Assembly (NCBI RefSeq): GCF_018294505.1
Contig: NC_057803.1
Location: forward strand, 237,986,397-238,050,396
Reading direction: 5' to 3'
DNA from: Triticum aestivum
Taxonomy: Eukaryota; Streptophyta; Magnoliopsida; Poales; Poaceae
Length of the DNA stretch: 64,000 nt
Shown here: in pieces, positions 25,601-37,835 of the stretch
How the letters are laid out: each line of letters starts with the position of its first letter
How positions within the stretch are numbered: the stretch's first letter is position 1
Translations under genes and position numbers: made by a program
Notes under the pieces: model-generated
The model's database searches: none
Seen by the model: the letters and a program-made list of their open reading frames with translations, nothing else
What the model was told of the DNA's origin: nothing

Positions 25601-26376
25601 AACAACTCCGTTCTAGCATTTGCTGTAAGCGTGCTCTCTCAAGATCTTGTTTCCCTTCATTCATTCCATTCCATTCTTTCATTTCTTCCGGAGGCATAGT
25701 GATGTTGCTCTTTTCACTCATCACCTTGAATTGTGAGGAATGTGTTCTTTTCGTGCTTATCCATTTAACCGCAGTGTTTTCTGAAATCTTTCTTACCCAT
25801 TGCGCCATTCTTTCAGTAGTTCTGGAGGCAATGTGTTGTTGATTTCATCAAGTATCATCCAATATTCCCAAGTTCATGATTCTAATTCCTCCATTGCAGT
25901 CGGAGTGCTGCCCAAATTATATCATTCTCATTCCTTCTATATCTTGTTTTAATCGGAGTGTTGTGTCTATCATTCCTCTTCTAACCGGACTCTCATCCAA
26001 GTGCTTTCATTTTGCCAAGCTCATATTCTTTACCTTCCATTTCCAACCGGAGTGTTGTCGTAATTGATCTTTATTGTTCCTTTTACATCTCGTTTCTACC
26101 GGAGTGGTTGCATGTTCTTTCTATACGCTGGAGCTCTTCATTCATGTCTTTCAACCCACAAGGTTCTCATAATGTTCCTTGTTCCTCTTTTCTAGCAGAG
26201 TGTTTTCAAATTCGTTCATCTCCGTTGTATTCTTTTCTCAAATGGTTTAACCTTTCACGGTTCTTTGGTTTCAGTCGTTTGTCAAAGAAGCAACTTTGTT
26301 TTACCTCTTCATCTTCCGTTTTCTCTCCGGTGCCATCCTAGATCCTGGATGAGATCCTCTCGTAGTGGTGGAGTGT
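22654..26376 (+). mobile_element. LARD internal domain INT1, non-coding
   Basis: 3,723 bp between LTR1 and LTR2. It opens with a primer site and ends with gtagtggtggagtgt before LTR2. No gag, protease, reverse transcriptase or integrase motif is visible on either strand. The plus strand is pyrimidine-rich and carries degenerate units around the core accggagtgttg (about 25940-26320). In the first 385 bp it differs from INT2 at about 17 positions by eye (about 4.4%). LARDs are known to have conserved non-coding interiors, thought to act through RNA structure. Confidence 0.8.
22657..22669 (+). other. LARD primer-binding site (unit 1)
   Basis: The bases tggtaatcagagc lie three bases after LTR1. 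They match the initiator Met tRNA complement with one extra A. The identical site at 38484-38496 follows LTR2. Confidence 0.8.
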
Positions 26377-26664
26377 TGTGACGCCCCAAGACGGGCGCTC
26401 CAGATGCCTTCTATGTTTTGTGTGTCAGCTCTGTTGTTTATTTGTTTATTGCACTCTTTTTTTGCATCATGTGCATTGCATCATGTCATCTTGCAATCTT
26501 TTTAAAAACGCAACTAAATAAATTGCATGGATCTTCGGTCCATTTAAATCGAGGGAATTCGCATGGTGAGAACTGTTCATCCCACCTGCCCTCCATTAGA
26601 ATGGCTCCTCCCACCTCCTCTCCTCTCCTCCCTCCCACCCGCCCTCCACCACAGACCATCCAGC

Positions 26665-29600
26665 CATGGAGATTTTTGATCTAGACGATCTAGATGATCA
26701 TGGAAGGTCTTCTGCATTGGGATTTTTCCTCCGGCCTTACCGTGGCAGCTCAGGTGCGTCGATGTTTTGGTTCTACCGTTCATTTCTCTCCTTCTGGTTC
26801 GAATAAAGAGTTCTTCTTGGTGGTGCAATTCTCCTCGGCAAGCTTCCCTCTCAATGATGATTCGGTTGCTATTGCCCTCCAATGCTGTATTGGGGGTCTC
26901 CCTTCTGGGCTCAATATGACACATATTGATGGAAGAAGATTTCGTTTTTCTATGGCTTCCAATAAAGTTGGGCATTACATCTATGGTCTCAAGGACAGAG
27001 TATGGCCGGATTTTGTTTGCCACTTTTGTCTTTTCCATCAGAGCAAAACTGGTATTTTGGCATTGGATTCATCATGGCATCTTGATTCTCACATTCCTGA
27101 GGTGGCTGCTCGTTCTCCTATTGCTATCAAGTCTAAATACAAGTTCTCTTCATAGTAAGACAAGGTTCTGAGCACATCAAGTCCGGTTTTATCTAAATTT
27201 GGGTTCCCTCCTACGGTGGGACGGGTTTCCAGCCTTGATCTGTTGCCGGACGGCTCATCGCCGGCAGCGCAGTTGCCGGAGCCGGTTATTCCGGGGCCGA
27301 CAGATAGCCAGTCATTTTCTGAGGCATTAACCAACATTCCTTGTCTTCGGCCATCATCTTTGGGACATTCAAATCACCCATTACTACGGGGAATAATGAT
27401 ATTAATGGGACAAGGCCTATTAAATACGGATTTGAAGGTTGACAGTTTAAGGAGAATGCATGGAGCAATATTCCGAATTTTATGCTCTTCCATATTCTGG
27501 ACCAACGTCATTTTGGTTATTCTGATTCACAATTGCCAACATCTGGTCTGTAACGTCGGTCCCATCCTCAGTTTACATTTATGGGAGGCTCAATTTGTGC
27601 TCCTCTTGTAATTCGCTGGGCCACCTGGCTTCTGCATGCCCAGGCGAGATTTGCTCTATCTGTCTTAATGACAGTTGTTGTTGTCCCGCTAGTCGGGTGA
27701 ATCCTGTTCTGCCCACCTTTGATCAGGCTATGGGCTGTAGGCCACAATTGATCTCGCGAGCCTGTACTATCTGTGGATCACATACCCATCTTTTTTTCCA
27801 ATGTCCGGCCTATCTCAAATGTGAGGCTTGTTTCTTCTTGGGCCATACCAAGCGTAACTGCTATGATCCTAAGGCCAAGCACTATTTTTGGAAGCCCAAT
27901 AATGCTAAGAAATCTAATATTCATTTATTTGGAGCTGCAAATCATATTGCTAAATCATTCAAAGGCAAGAATCCTATTTTTCCTTTTTTAGAGATGGAAT
28001 CATTACCCTGCTTACCATCTACTAGCAGCTCTGCCATGGCCAACTTGGGAAACGGGAGGCTAATTGATTTTGGTCTAGTCAAATCGGGGGCTGCACGGAT
28101 TCTTTCCTCTAGCAAACAATTACCTCATTCACCTACTTTGTGCCCCACAGCTCGACCCAAGCAATCCTCGACCGTTCATTGCAGTATCTGCGGCTTGCTT
28201 GGACACGTGGCATCATCCTGTCTCCAGGGGCGGCACTCAAGGAAAGAAAATTGGCTACACAAACAGTCCATACCCCCTGCCGATACGCATTCCACCTCGC
28301 CGCACGTGCATTCCTATGCGCATGCTCTGCTCCTCCCTCCCCCACCAACAATGGGGAATTTGCCCGTCAACATCGTCCCCTACCTGCCACAAGGAATGAC
28401 GGTGGAGCTTGGCCCGACTAATCAGAAGGTGCGATCGGACATGGTGGTCAATGCTGTGCCTCCCCTGCGCCATGACTTCTTGGCCATTGCTGAGGCCAAC
28501 AGGTTCATCCCGCAGCATCAGAAAGAAGCGCTCAGAGATACAATCCAAGGTTTTCTCCATGAGTCTCATTTCTTCCCTACCGAAGTTGAAGATCACCCTC
28601 TAGGGATTGGTATTTTTGGATTTGATGACTCCCTAGTTAGAGATTATGTCGTCGGAACCACCTTTGAACTCAATGAGATGCAAGCTGATGAGCACACAGT
28701 TATTTCTTTTATTCCTCATGACGCTGCGCTTAACATGAGGCTCACCACTTTTGGCCCGGAGATTTGGATCTTGTATGTTGGATTTCCCTATGACTATCAA
28801 ACCCAGCATTACATGCATAAGTCTGTGGATACTTTCGGTACTCTACTTGACTGGCATAACCCCAGGGGTGACAGGCATTTTGTGCTTCTGAAGGCCAGGG
28901 TCATTCATCTTAGATTGGTCCCTAAGAGCATTGTGATGAGGCAGATTGGGGGTGCTAGACACTGCTGGACAGTTGTTGTAACTATGTTACGAAGTAGTGA
29001 TTGGAAGTCACACTTACCTGAAGTTCCACCTGCTGGTGAAGATCCACCTCTTGATGATGGGGTTCCACTCCTCTGTTTTGGTGAAGGGCTGACTGCTGAG
29101 CAAATTTATCAAGCCCAGCTGCACAACTGGATGGCTCAGAACATGGATGCTGGTCATGCTATGCATCAGGCTAATCAGGCCAATGACAATGTGGTCATCG
29201 ACCAACATGCTCAGTTTCAGGCGCAATGAGGTGCCTGGCCAGCTCCTCCACCAACTACTGTGTACAATTTTCAGGCATGGTTGGCTGCTGAAGGTCTTCA
29301 GGTTTCTGATGGAATTTTACCTAAAAACAATCTGCTAGATAGCCCTGCAATGGCTTGGAATGATTCCATATCTTGGCACATCAGCTCTGAGTCCTGTGTC
29401 AGCTCTGATGGGTTTGTTCTTGTGCCTGTCAATGTTCTGAATAATCTCTGGAGAAGTAACTTTGATAGCCCTGCCAGTACCTCCTTGGTTCCTATAATAC
29501 AGCAGCAAGATTCTCTCACCATTGATCTTTCTCTGAACAATTCTGGCCTGCACTTCACCATGTCACACCATGGGAACTTGATGGCTTCTATGCTCTTCCA

Positions 29601-30251
29601 GTCCTCCAGCCGGTGAGACAGATCAATGACTTTCTGTGGACTGCTATTAAGCCAATTATGGCTACTTTTGGCCCATGGAGCTCGGGGCTGGGCTTTAGGG
29701 ATTGCTTGAAGGCTCATGTTCAAGTTTTCCGCAACAATGACTCTATCATGATTACTGTTGGGTATCAGATCACTAGGGATAATGAGGATTGTGTCTCTGT
29801 GGTTCACTCCTGGCCTGTCTCTGTTGTGGCTCCGACTGATCCCTCGATGGATATGCTCTAGGGAAACTCTAGCTCTCTGCTTATGCCTCCTTCTGATGTT
29901 GTTGTGGCTGATGGAGGCGCCTCCTCTCATCGTGGAAAAGTGCAGGCACCTGAATGTGAAGTCTCTCTTCGTCGCAGCACTAGATCCAATAAATATGATG
30001 GATTCCAGGTCCATGCACTGTCTGATACCAAGAAGAAGCAATCAAAGGTCAAACCACGCCACACTCCTGCTGCTCCTTCCTCGGTGATCATCAGGGAGCT
30101 GGATACCGAGGCGGCCCAGGAAATACCACCTCCCATTCCCATTCAGGTAATCCAGCCGGTGGGCGTCCAAGAATGCGCCATCCCGCCAGAAGAACTTACT
30201 GAAGCTGCTCTCTTGGAGTCCAAGGAGGCAGGGCCTTCATCCTCATCTTAA
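26665..30251 (+). pseudogene. LINE ORF1 (gag-like, zinc knuckles), degenerate
   Basis: The product would be the LINE RNA-binding protein. Pieces lie at 26665/26694-27155, 27216-27611, 27595-29229, 29260-29616, 29613-29861 and 29883-30251. The central 544-codon piece has several cysteine knuckles (CSSCNSLGHLASAC; CTICGSHTHLFFQC then CEACFFLGHTKRNC; CSICGLLGHVASSC). A DUF4283-like region with FGFDDSLVRDYV follows at about 28600-29000. The end carries RRSTRSNKYDGF, which I recall as typical of grass LINE ORF1. Stops at 29227-29229 and 29859-29861 are in frame within their segments, and frameshifts lie near 26690, 27600 and 29610. The start is uncertain: the ATG at 26665 is in another frame from the best following segment. 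Confidence 0.75.
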
Positions 30252-30271
30252 TTTGCTGGTTTACTCGCTTT

Positions 30272-33200
30272 ATGGGTCTTTTGGTCAATTGGAATGTGTT
30301 ATGTTGGAAAATTCATGGGTTAAACTCTGGTGATAAACAATTAGCACTTTCTAATGCTATCAATGCTATTGGTTGCTCGGTTTTATGTTTGCAAGAAACT
30401 AAGAAGCCTATGATCGATAATGCTTTTATTAAATCTGGCTGTCCCCATCGGTTTGACCAATTTGATTTTGTTCCTTCACATGGGGCTTTGGGTGGAATTG
30501 TTACTATTTGGAACAGTTCAATTTTCTCTGGTACGGTTATTGCCTCGGAAGATTTTGCCCTGGTCATTAAATTTCAATCAACTCAGTCCTCCCAAGCTTG
30601 GACGCCTGTGAATATTTATGGCCCATGTCAAGGCGATCCACGTATTAATTACACTAATTGGTCATTCTCATTAAACATACCTGCCAATGAAGATTGGCTC
30701 CTACTCAGCGACTTTAACTACATCCGCAGCCCTGTCAATCCTAACAAGCCGGGAGGGAGCATTAATGACATGATTACGTTCAATGATTTCATACGAACAC
30801 AAACTCTCGTTAAATTGCCAATCAAAGGCCGCACTTACACTTGGAGTAATATGCAACAGGATCCACTTTTGGAGCAACTTGATTGGTTTTTTACATCTTG
30901 TAGCTGGACTGGTTCATACCCCAACACCGTTGTTAAACCCTTAGGCAAGCCGGTGTCTGATCATATACCCTGCGTGATCTCCATTGAAACTTCTATTCCT
31001 AGAAGTAAACTTTTTTGTTTTGAGCCTTTCTGGATTCAACATCCTGGTTTTATGGAGGTTGTTCAGTCTGTTTGGGATAAGCCCGTCTGATCGACCAATA
31101 GTGCAACCATTCTTTGTAGAAAATTCAAGCACTTGCGGTACTGCCTCAAAAATTGGAGCAAGAACATTTCCCGATTGTCTATAGCCATTACTAACTCCAA
31201 CAAAGCTCTAGTTGATCTGGACACGCTAGAGAACAGAAGGCCTTTGACAATTCCAGAGGCTAATTTTAGGACTATCCTAAAGGCCCACATCCTACGTTTA
31301 TTGCCTTATCAACAACAATATTGGAAGAAACAGTGCACAATTCGATGGGTTCGTTTTGGAGATGAGAACTCCAAAATTTTCCAAGCTATGGCTTCCGAAC
31401 GTTACAGAAGAAACAATATTGCCTCCTTAACTTTACATGATGGAACCATAGTTGATGATCATGCAAGCAAAGAATCTATCATCTATCACTCTTTTAAGGA
31501 AAGACTTGGAACTTCCTCTAAGCATGAGATGAAATTTGATCTTCCCTGCATTATCAAGAGAATTGAGGGGCTGGATGATCTAACTGTGCCATTTACTAGG
31601 CAGGAGATTGACCTAGTCATAAAAGAAATGCCCGCGAATAGGGCTCCGGGTCGTGCTGGGTTTAATGGGGCATTTCTCAAATCTTGTTGGCACATAATTA
31701 AGGACGATTTCTATGCTCTATGTGATCAATTTTTTGAGGATGGTCTCAACCTGGAGAGTATCAATGATGGATTCATCACACTCATCCCCAAAATTGCTGC
31801 GCCCCAAGGAGTTAATGACTTTAGACCGATCACTCTGCTAAATTGTTGTCTTAAGGTCATCACAAAGCTTCTAGCTAACAGGTTACAAAAAATCATTCTC
31901 AAGATTATTCACCGCAACCAGTACGGTTTCCTGAAAAAGAGGTCTATACAAGACTGCCTTGCTTGGGCTTTTGAGTACATATACCAATGCCACTCTTCTA
32001 AAAAGCCAATAGTTCTGCTCAAGCTGGATTTTGCAAAAGCGTTTGATACTATCGACCATGATGCCATGTTGGAAATCATGAAACACATGGGTTTCAATGA
32101 TAAATGGCCGGGGTGGATCAAAACCATTTTTACATCTGCGAAGTCTTCTGTGCTCCTTAATGGCGTCCCGGGCAGACAGTTTAATTGCGTTTATGGAGTG
32201 CGCCAAGGTGATCCCTTGTCCCCCCTAATCTTTGTCCTGGTGGCAGATTTATTGTAGGCTGCAATTAATGACTCCTTCCAAAGAAATGATCTGCAACTGC
32301 CCTTTCACCGACCCAACCAATCAGACTACCCGGTGATTCAATACGCTGATGACACTATCATGCTACTTCCTGCGTGTCCTGACCAAGCTTCTCTTGTCAA
32401 GAAAATCCTTACTGATTATGCCACTTCGATTGGTCTAAAGATTAATTTCCACAAGTCAACTCTCGTGCCCATGAACTGTGATGCCTCCACCGCTCAACAT
32501 ATTGCGCAAATTTTTGGTTACGTGGTGGGCAAGTTACCTTTTACCTACCTTGGGTTGCCAATGGGTACTTCTAAACCTACTGTACAAGATCTCATGCCAT
32601 TGGTTAGTGGAGTTCAACGGAGACTTTCGGCGACGCTGTCAATGATTTCCTATGGAGGGAAATTATCGCTTCTCAATTCGGTAATCACGTCCCTTATAAT
32701 CTTTGCCCTTTGCACCCTCAAACTGCCACCGAAGATTATTGATCTGTTGGATAAAATCATATGACAATGCCTCTGGACCAAGAAAACTGATGATGGGGAA
32801 AAAAGTAACTCCTTAGTTTCTTGGCAAATGGTTTGCAGACCAAAAGAGTGTGGGGGTCTCGGGGTTCTAGATTTACAAACCCAAAGTGATGCTTTACTCA
32901 TGAAATACCTGCACAAATTCTATAATCACTGGGATCTGTCGTGGGTTGACTTGATTTGGTCCACATATTACAATGACAAAATCCCACACGCTTCAGACCC
33001 ATGTGGATCGTTCTGGTGGAAAGATGTGCTCAAACTCACACGTATCTATAGAGGAATCTCACAAGTGATCGTTCGCAAAGGAGATACTGTGCTTATGTGG
33101 AAAGATCTCTGGTTGGATGAGGTCCTTGCTGATTCACACCCTCGTGCTTTTTCTTATGCCAAACTTGAAGACATTTCTGTTCGGGACTTTCTTGGGTGTA

Positions 33201-33869
33201 CCAACCTCAATGAAACCTTTCACCTACCACTGTCCATGCAAGGACACAATGAGCTACGTCATATCCAGGAGATCACAGCGCATGTTGGCAATGATGAGGG
33301 CGATGACATGGACTCCTGGATTTACGAGTGGGGCTCTGAGATATACACTGCCAAAAGATATTACAATTTCTATTTTCGTGAGGCCACCGCACATATTAGT
33401 TACAAATGGCTCTAGAAATCTTCGGCCACAATGAAAATCAAAGTCTTCAGTTGGCTTCCTCTCTCTGAACGCCTCAACACCAGAAACATGCTGAAGAGAA
33501 GACACTACAACATCGGGGACAATCAAGGTTGCATTATGTGTGGCAGCACTGAGGAAGAACCGATTGAACATATGATCTTTACTTGCCACTTCAGTTCAGC
33601 CTGTTGGGACACTTTGAATATCCACTGGACAACTAATGGAGATTGCCTAAACTGGATCAAGGAAGCCAAATCAATGTGGGACAACCAAATGTGTATGGAG
33701 ATTTTTTTTATATGCCTCCTGGAGTTTGCGGAAAGAGCGAAATAACAAGCACTTTAGGAGAATTGACCCCACAGTTGGCTCATGGGCAAGAAGATTCAAA
33801 GAGGACCTCTCTTTACTCATACATAGAGCTAAAGAGAAACACAAACAATTTCTCTCTACTTTTATTTAG
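30272..33869 (+). pseudogene. LINE ORF2 (endonuclease, reverse transcriptase), degenerate
   Basis: The N-terminal endonuclease (about residues 1-240) shows LQETK, VNIYGP, a DFN motif and SDHIPCV near 30955. The reverse transcriptase shows [14 protein letters not shown] near 32020, [13 protein letters not shown] near 32200 and YADDT at 32342. A C-terminal zinc-finger segment CIMCGSTEEEPIEH follows at about 33530. The frame is constant over 3.4 kb but has stops at 31088-31090 (TGA), 32255-32257 (TAG), 32762-32764 (TGA) and 33413-33415 (TAG). A frameshift falls at an eight-T run (33702-33709), after which the final segment reads to 33869. It would nick target DNA and copy LINE RNA, but this copy is dead. 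Confidence 0.9.
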
Positions 33870-34033
33870 TCCTTTGTTGCCCCATAGTCTAGTACTTACT
33901 CAGGTTACCTACATATACCCTTAATTTTATCATGGCTATGGATGTAAGGATATGACTTTGTACAAAACCTTTTGATACTTTAATTCAATATATACAGTAG
34001 GAGCCTCTCCTACTATTTCAGGTGTCAAAAAAA
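33870..34033 (+). other. LINE 3' untranslated tail and A run
   Basis: A non-coding tail with a short inverted repeat (taggagcctctccta at about 33998) near its end, followed by seven A residues (34027-34033). LTR2 resumes at ataagagaga. The tail and A run set the 3' boundary and the plus orientation. Confidence 0.7.
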
Positions 34034-37000
34034 TAAGAGAGAGGAGTTCAGTCAAGCAGGCCTCCTGGCCTTTTCCCCTCCCCACCAAATTGGCCAAGGC
34101 CCACCTAACCCCTTCCCTGCGGCCTAACCTAGCCGGCCCTTTAGGCCTAGCGGCCCCACCTAACCCTAACCCTAACCCTCTCCCGAACCCCCACTGTATC
34201 CCTCATCTCTGTCTCACGCTGCTAGATACCCACTGCCCGATCCCCTCTCTCCCTTCGCCCTGTCCCTCTCGTTCCCTTGCCGCCGCCACTCACGCACACA
34301 CGCACGCTCCCTAGCGCTTGATCCTCATCTCCCTCCCCTCCCTCACGCCTCTACCATCGCGAAGACTCCAGCGCCACCGAGCCTCCCTACCTCCTGAACA
34401 AGTCCAGCCGGCTGTAGTTGTCGTCGCCCGCAAGCTCGCCTGACCCGCGCGGCCTTGGCGCCGCCGACCTCCATGGCTTGCCTGCACCTCGTCCCGTCCC
34501 CTCGGCCTCCGCCTCACGCGCCCCTGCTGGCTCCTCCCCTCATGCACCCGAGCTCGCAGACCCCGCTGCCGGAAACCGCGAGGCCGCGGCCTCCTCCTCG
34601 TCCAGTGACGCCGCTCGATGCGTGAGCTCCGCCGACCCTGCTTCCGCCGAGCCGTGTGGCTCCACCACCATCTCCAGCAGCTCCTGCCCAAGTCATCTGC
34701 CTCGCCAAGCTGCCACCGCGCTAAGTCCCCTGCTCCGGCACCCTGCGCCTCCCCGTGTCAGAGCTGCTCCATCTCTGCCTCCTCAATCGCCGGTTACACC
34801 AGGCGCTATGTCCCTGTTTGTCCTCTGCCCGCAGCTCCAAGTACTCATCACCGACAAGATCCCGCCGAGACTCGATGTCCACCAAGCCGAAAAAAAGGAC
34901 TGTAACCGGGACCTTTGTTCTGCTTCGTTTTGGATCGCCAAGTACACCGCGCCGATGCCTAGTACGACTACACAACCGGAATGCGACAAGTACCCCGTCA
35001 ACGTGTACATCTACACCGCCAAGACCAGACCGACAAGTAGCCCGGCAACTTGTGTACCACTACCGTTGCCGAAGACCCGTGTAACGGAACTGTCAAGTTC
35101 GACTACCTTCGTGTGTACCACTACTTCCACGACAATATGATTACAACCACCACCGACGTGTACGACTACTATGTGAACGTGTACCCGACGACCCCGGAGA
35201 CCTATGTTGCACCAAGTACCCCCTCGTTGACCCGAACATCTACGGAAACTCATGCAACGATAAACATGTACCACTACCATCGCCGAGATCGCGAGAACTT
35301 CTACCGTCGACCCTGGAGCATGCGAGAACGACTACCGTCGACCCCAAGTTACTCGGATGCGTCAAGTCCCTCTCCAACAGGTGTAACACTACTTCCACTA
35401 CCGTCCTGATAACACCTACTACCCCTACACCACATCGAACTCGACCCGTTTCAAAAATGCACGCTTCGAAGGTATAACCGCCGAGATGACCGTCGTGAAC
35501 GAATGCATGTGTGTTGTAGGAGATGCACCACTTGCTTGCACCATGTCCAAATTGATCCTTGCACATTCCTCGTTAGCCTTGTCGCGAACCCGTGGGAGAC
35601 CCGGAATCTGGGATCACCCCACCATCCTTGCATGACTCGCTCCGCACACTTGCTCTTTTGCACCGGTACCCCGGTGAGCTACCGGAACCGGTATGTTGCC
35701 GCGACATCATTTTCAGATTCGTTGTCGTGGCACACTTTCTTTCCACCGTGGTGACAAAATGCTCCACATCTTATAACTTGCCAACATCTTCATAAAATTG
35801 CACAAAACTTGCACATGTCATCCGCATCATGATAATAACATTTAAAATGTTTAAACTGTTGTTTTCTTAAATTGCTAAATGCATATGGGTATTTACCAGA
35901 ATTGTTGTTTGATGTTTCCGGATCCATTTAAATTGCTTAGATAGTGTAGTTTAATTGTGCTTCACCTCTTGCCATGCTTAACAACATTTAATATTGTTGG
36001 ATACATAACCGAGAGAGAACTAAATAAGTCATGTGGTGTTTCTTCAATATGCAACTTGTTGCATATCGAGCTCCACTTAATTTGTAGTATTGATTGTTGC
36101 ACTTTGCCATGCCATGTTTCATTAAACCGGACATGCATCATACTTGATTGTGCATCATGCCATGTTTATGCTTGGTTGTTTACCATGTTGTTTGCTCCTT
36201 TCCGGTGTTGCTTCTTCTTGTTAGTTTCGGTAATGTTGCGATTGTGAGGATTCATTCGACTACATCCGTTTGTCTTCTTCATGGACTCGTTATTCTTCCT
36301 TGTGGGATCTCAGGCAAGATGACCATACCCTCGAAATCACTTCTACTTTGCTTGCTAGTTGTTCGTTCTATCGCTATGTCGCGCTACCTACCACTTGTTA
36401 TATCATGCCTCCCATATTGCCATGTCAAGCCTCTAACCCACCTTCCTAACAAACAGTTGTTTGGCTATGTTACCGCTTTTGCTCAGCCCCTCTTATAACG
36501 TTGCTAGTTGTAGGTGAAGTTGAAGTTTCTTCCATGTTGGAACATGGATATGTTGGGATATCATAATATCTCTTATTTTAATTAATGCATCTATATACTT
36601 GGTAAAGGGTGGAAGGCTCAGCCTTATGCCTTGTGTTTTGTTCCACTCTTGCCGCCTTAGTTTCCGTCATACCGGTGTTATGTTCCTTGATTTTGCGTTC
36701 CTTACGCGGTTGGGTGTTATGGGAACCCCTTGACAGTTCGCTTTGAATAAAACTCCTCCAGCAAGGCCCAACCTTGGTTTTAACATTTGCCACCTAAGCC
36801 TTTTCCCCTTGGGTTCTGCAGACTCAAGGGTCATCTTTATTTTAAACCCCTGGGCCAGTGCTCCTCTGAGTGTTGGACCAACCTGTCAACCGCCGATGGC
36901 CACCAGGGGTAACTCTGGGCTGGCCTACCGGAAGTTTGGACAATCTGGTGTGCCCTGAGAATGAGATATGTGCAGCTCCTATCGGGATTTGTCGGCACAT

Positions 37001-37258
37001 TCGGGCGGCTTTGCTGGTCTTGTTTTGCCATTGTCAAAATGTCTTGTAACCAGGATTCCGAGATTGATCGGGTCTTCCCGGGAGAAGGAATATCCTTCGT
37101 TGACCGTGAGAGCTTGTGATGGGCTAAGTTGGGACACCCCTGCAGGGTATAAACTTTTGAAAGCCGTGCCCGCGGTTATGTGGCAGATGGGAATCTGTTA
37201 ATGTCCGATTGTAGAGAACTTAACACTTAACTTAATTAAACTGCATGAACTGTGTGTA

Positions 37259-37266
37259 GCCATGAT
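37259..37266 (+). repeat. Left 8-bp TSD of hAT-like element
   Basis: gccatgat at 37259-37266 and gccgtgat at 37836-37843 differ at one base. The undivided site in LTR1 (tagccgtgatgg, near 13415) and LTR3 (near 45883) has a single copy. Eight bases is diagnostic of hAT transposons. Confidence 0.75.
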
Positions 37267-37835
37267 CAAGCTTCAAAATATCAGATATCGGGTTCGTATC
37301 GGTTTGGCTTCGACATATCGGATGTCGGATATCGGGTGATATATCGGATGATATGTAGGTATATCAAAGAAAATATGTCTAGTTTCTTTTTCATTATTGT
37401 TGTTCAAAACATTTATTTTTAGTAAAGGAAAATGTATGATGACAATTCTTTAACATAAAACTTCTAGACTCCTAGTTTATTAACTTATTGATTAAGAAAA
37501 TATTAAGGAAAGATTCAGAAAATCCTAAAAACAATGCGATATATATGCATTTGTATGAAACATTGTGCATGACTTTGATAATATATAATGAAGTTGTAAA
37601 TGTGTAATCTTATTTCACTGCTTTCTAATGAAGAATTGTTGTCATCTATGTATCATTCTATATCGGTGGACATATCGGGCTAGATATCGGCCATATCGGT
37701 CAATATTTCGGTCCATATCGGGTGATATGTTGGAAAATGATATTTACCAAATGATATGTTATGTTCATATCGGTAGCGCCACAAAAGTGATATCGGCCTA
37801 TATATCGGTTGTATCGGCCTAGATTTAAAAGCTTG
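37267..37835. mobile_element. Non-autonomous hAT-like DNA transposon
   Basis: A 569-bp insertion in LTR2 with imperfect terminal inverted repeats (caagcttcaaaat at the left; the right end read in reverse is caagcttttaaat). It has an 8-bp target duplication and an AT-rich, non-coding centre. Both ends are packed with the motif atatcgg and variants: about six in the left 80 bp and about ten in the right 160 bp. Clustered short subterminal motifs are where hAT transposases bind in the Ac family. There is no transposase gene, so it would need one in trans. Family unknown. Confidence 0.72.

Larger units (their letters stand above)
26571..34033 (+). mobile_element. L1-type LINE, near full length
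   Basis: 7,463 bp, from the point where LTR2 similarity stops to a short A run at 34027-34033. It has a short 5' leader, a broken ORF1 with zinc knuckles, and ORF2 with an endonuclease, a reverse transcriptase and a C-terminal zinc finger. It has no LTRs and no obvious target duplication. Instead about 397 bp of LTR2 are absent at the insertion point. The endonuclease type and domain order fit plant L1 elements. Confidence 0.88.

Noticed and set aside
22654..26376. Decayed gag-pol in the LARD interior
   Set aside because: No protease, reverse transcriptase or integrase motif is visible in any frame on either strand in INT1 or INT2.
27595..29229. Host zinc-knuckle protein gene
   Set aside because: It lies in frame context between LINE ORF1 pieces and directly upstream of LINE ORF2, and the knuckle pattern fits a LINE gag.
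26571..34033. Target duplication for the LINE
   Set aside because: The flanks gcatggtgag and ataagagaga do not match. Comparison with LTR1 shows missing target instead.
34157..34182. Telomere-like ctaaccctaaccctaaccc
   Set aside because: Only about three units, and the same spot in LTR1 and LTR3 has two. It is ordinary LTR sequence, not a telomere.
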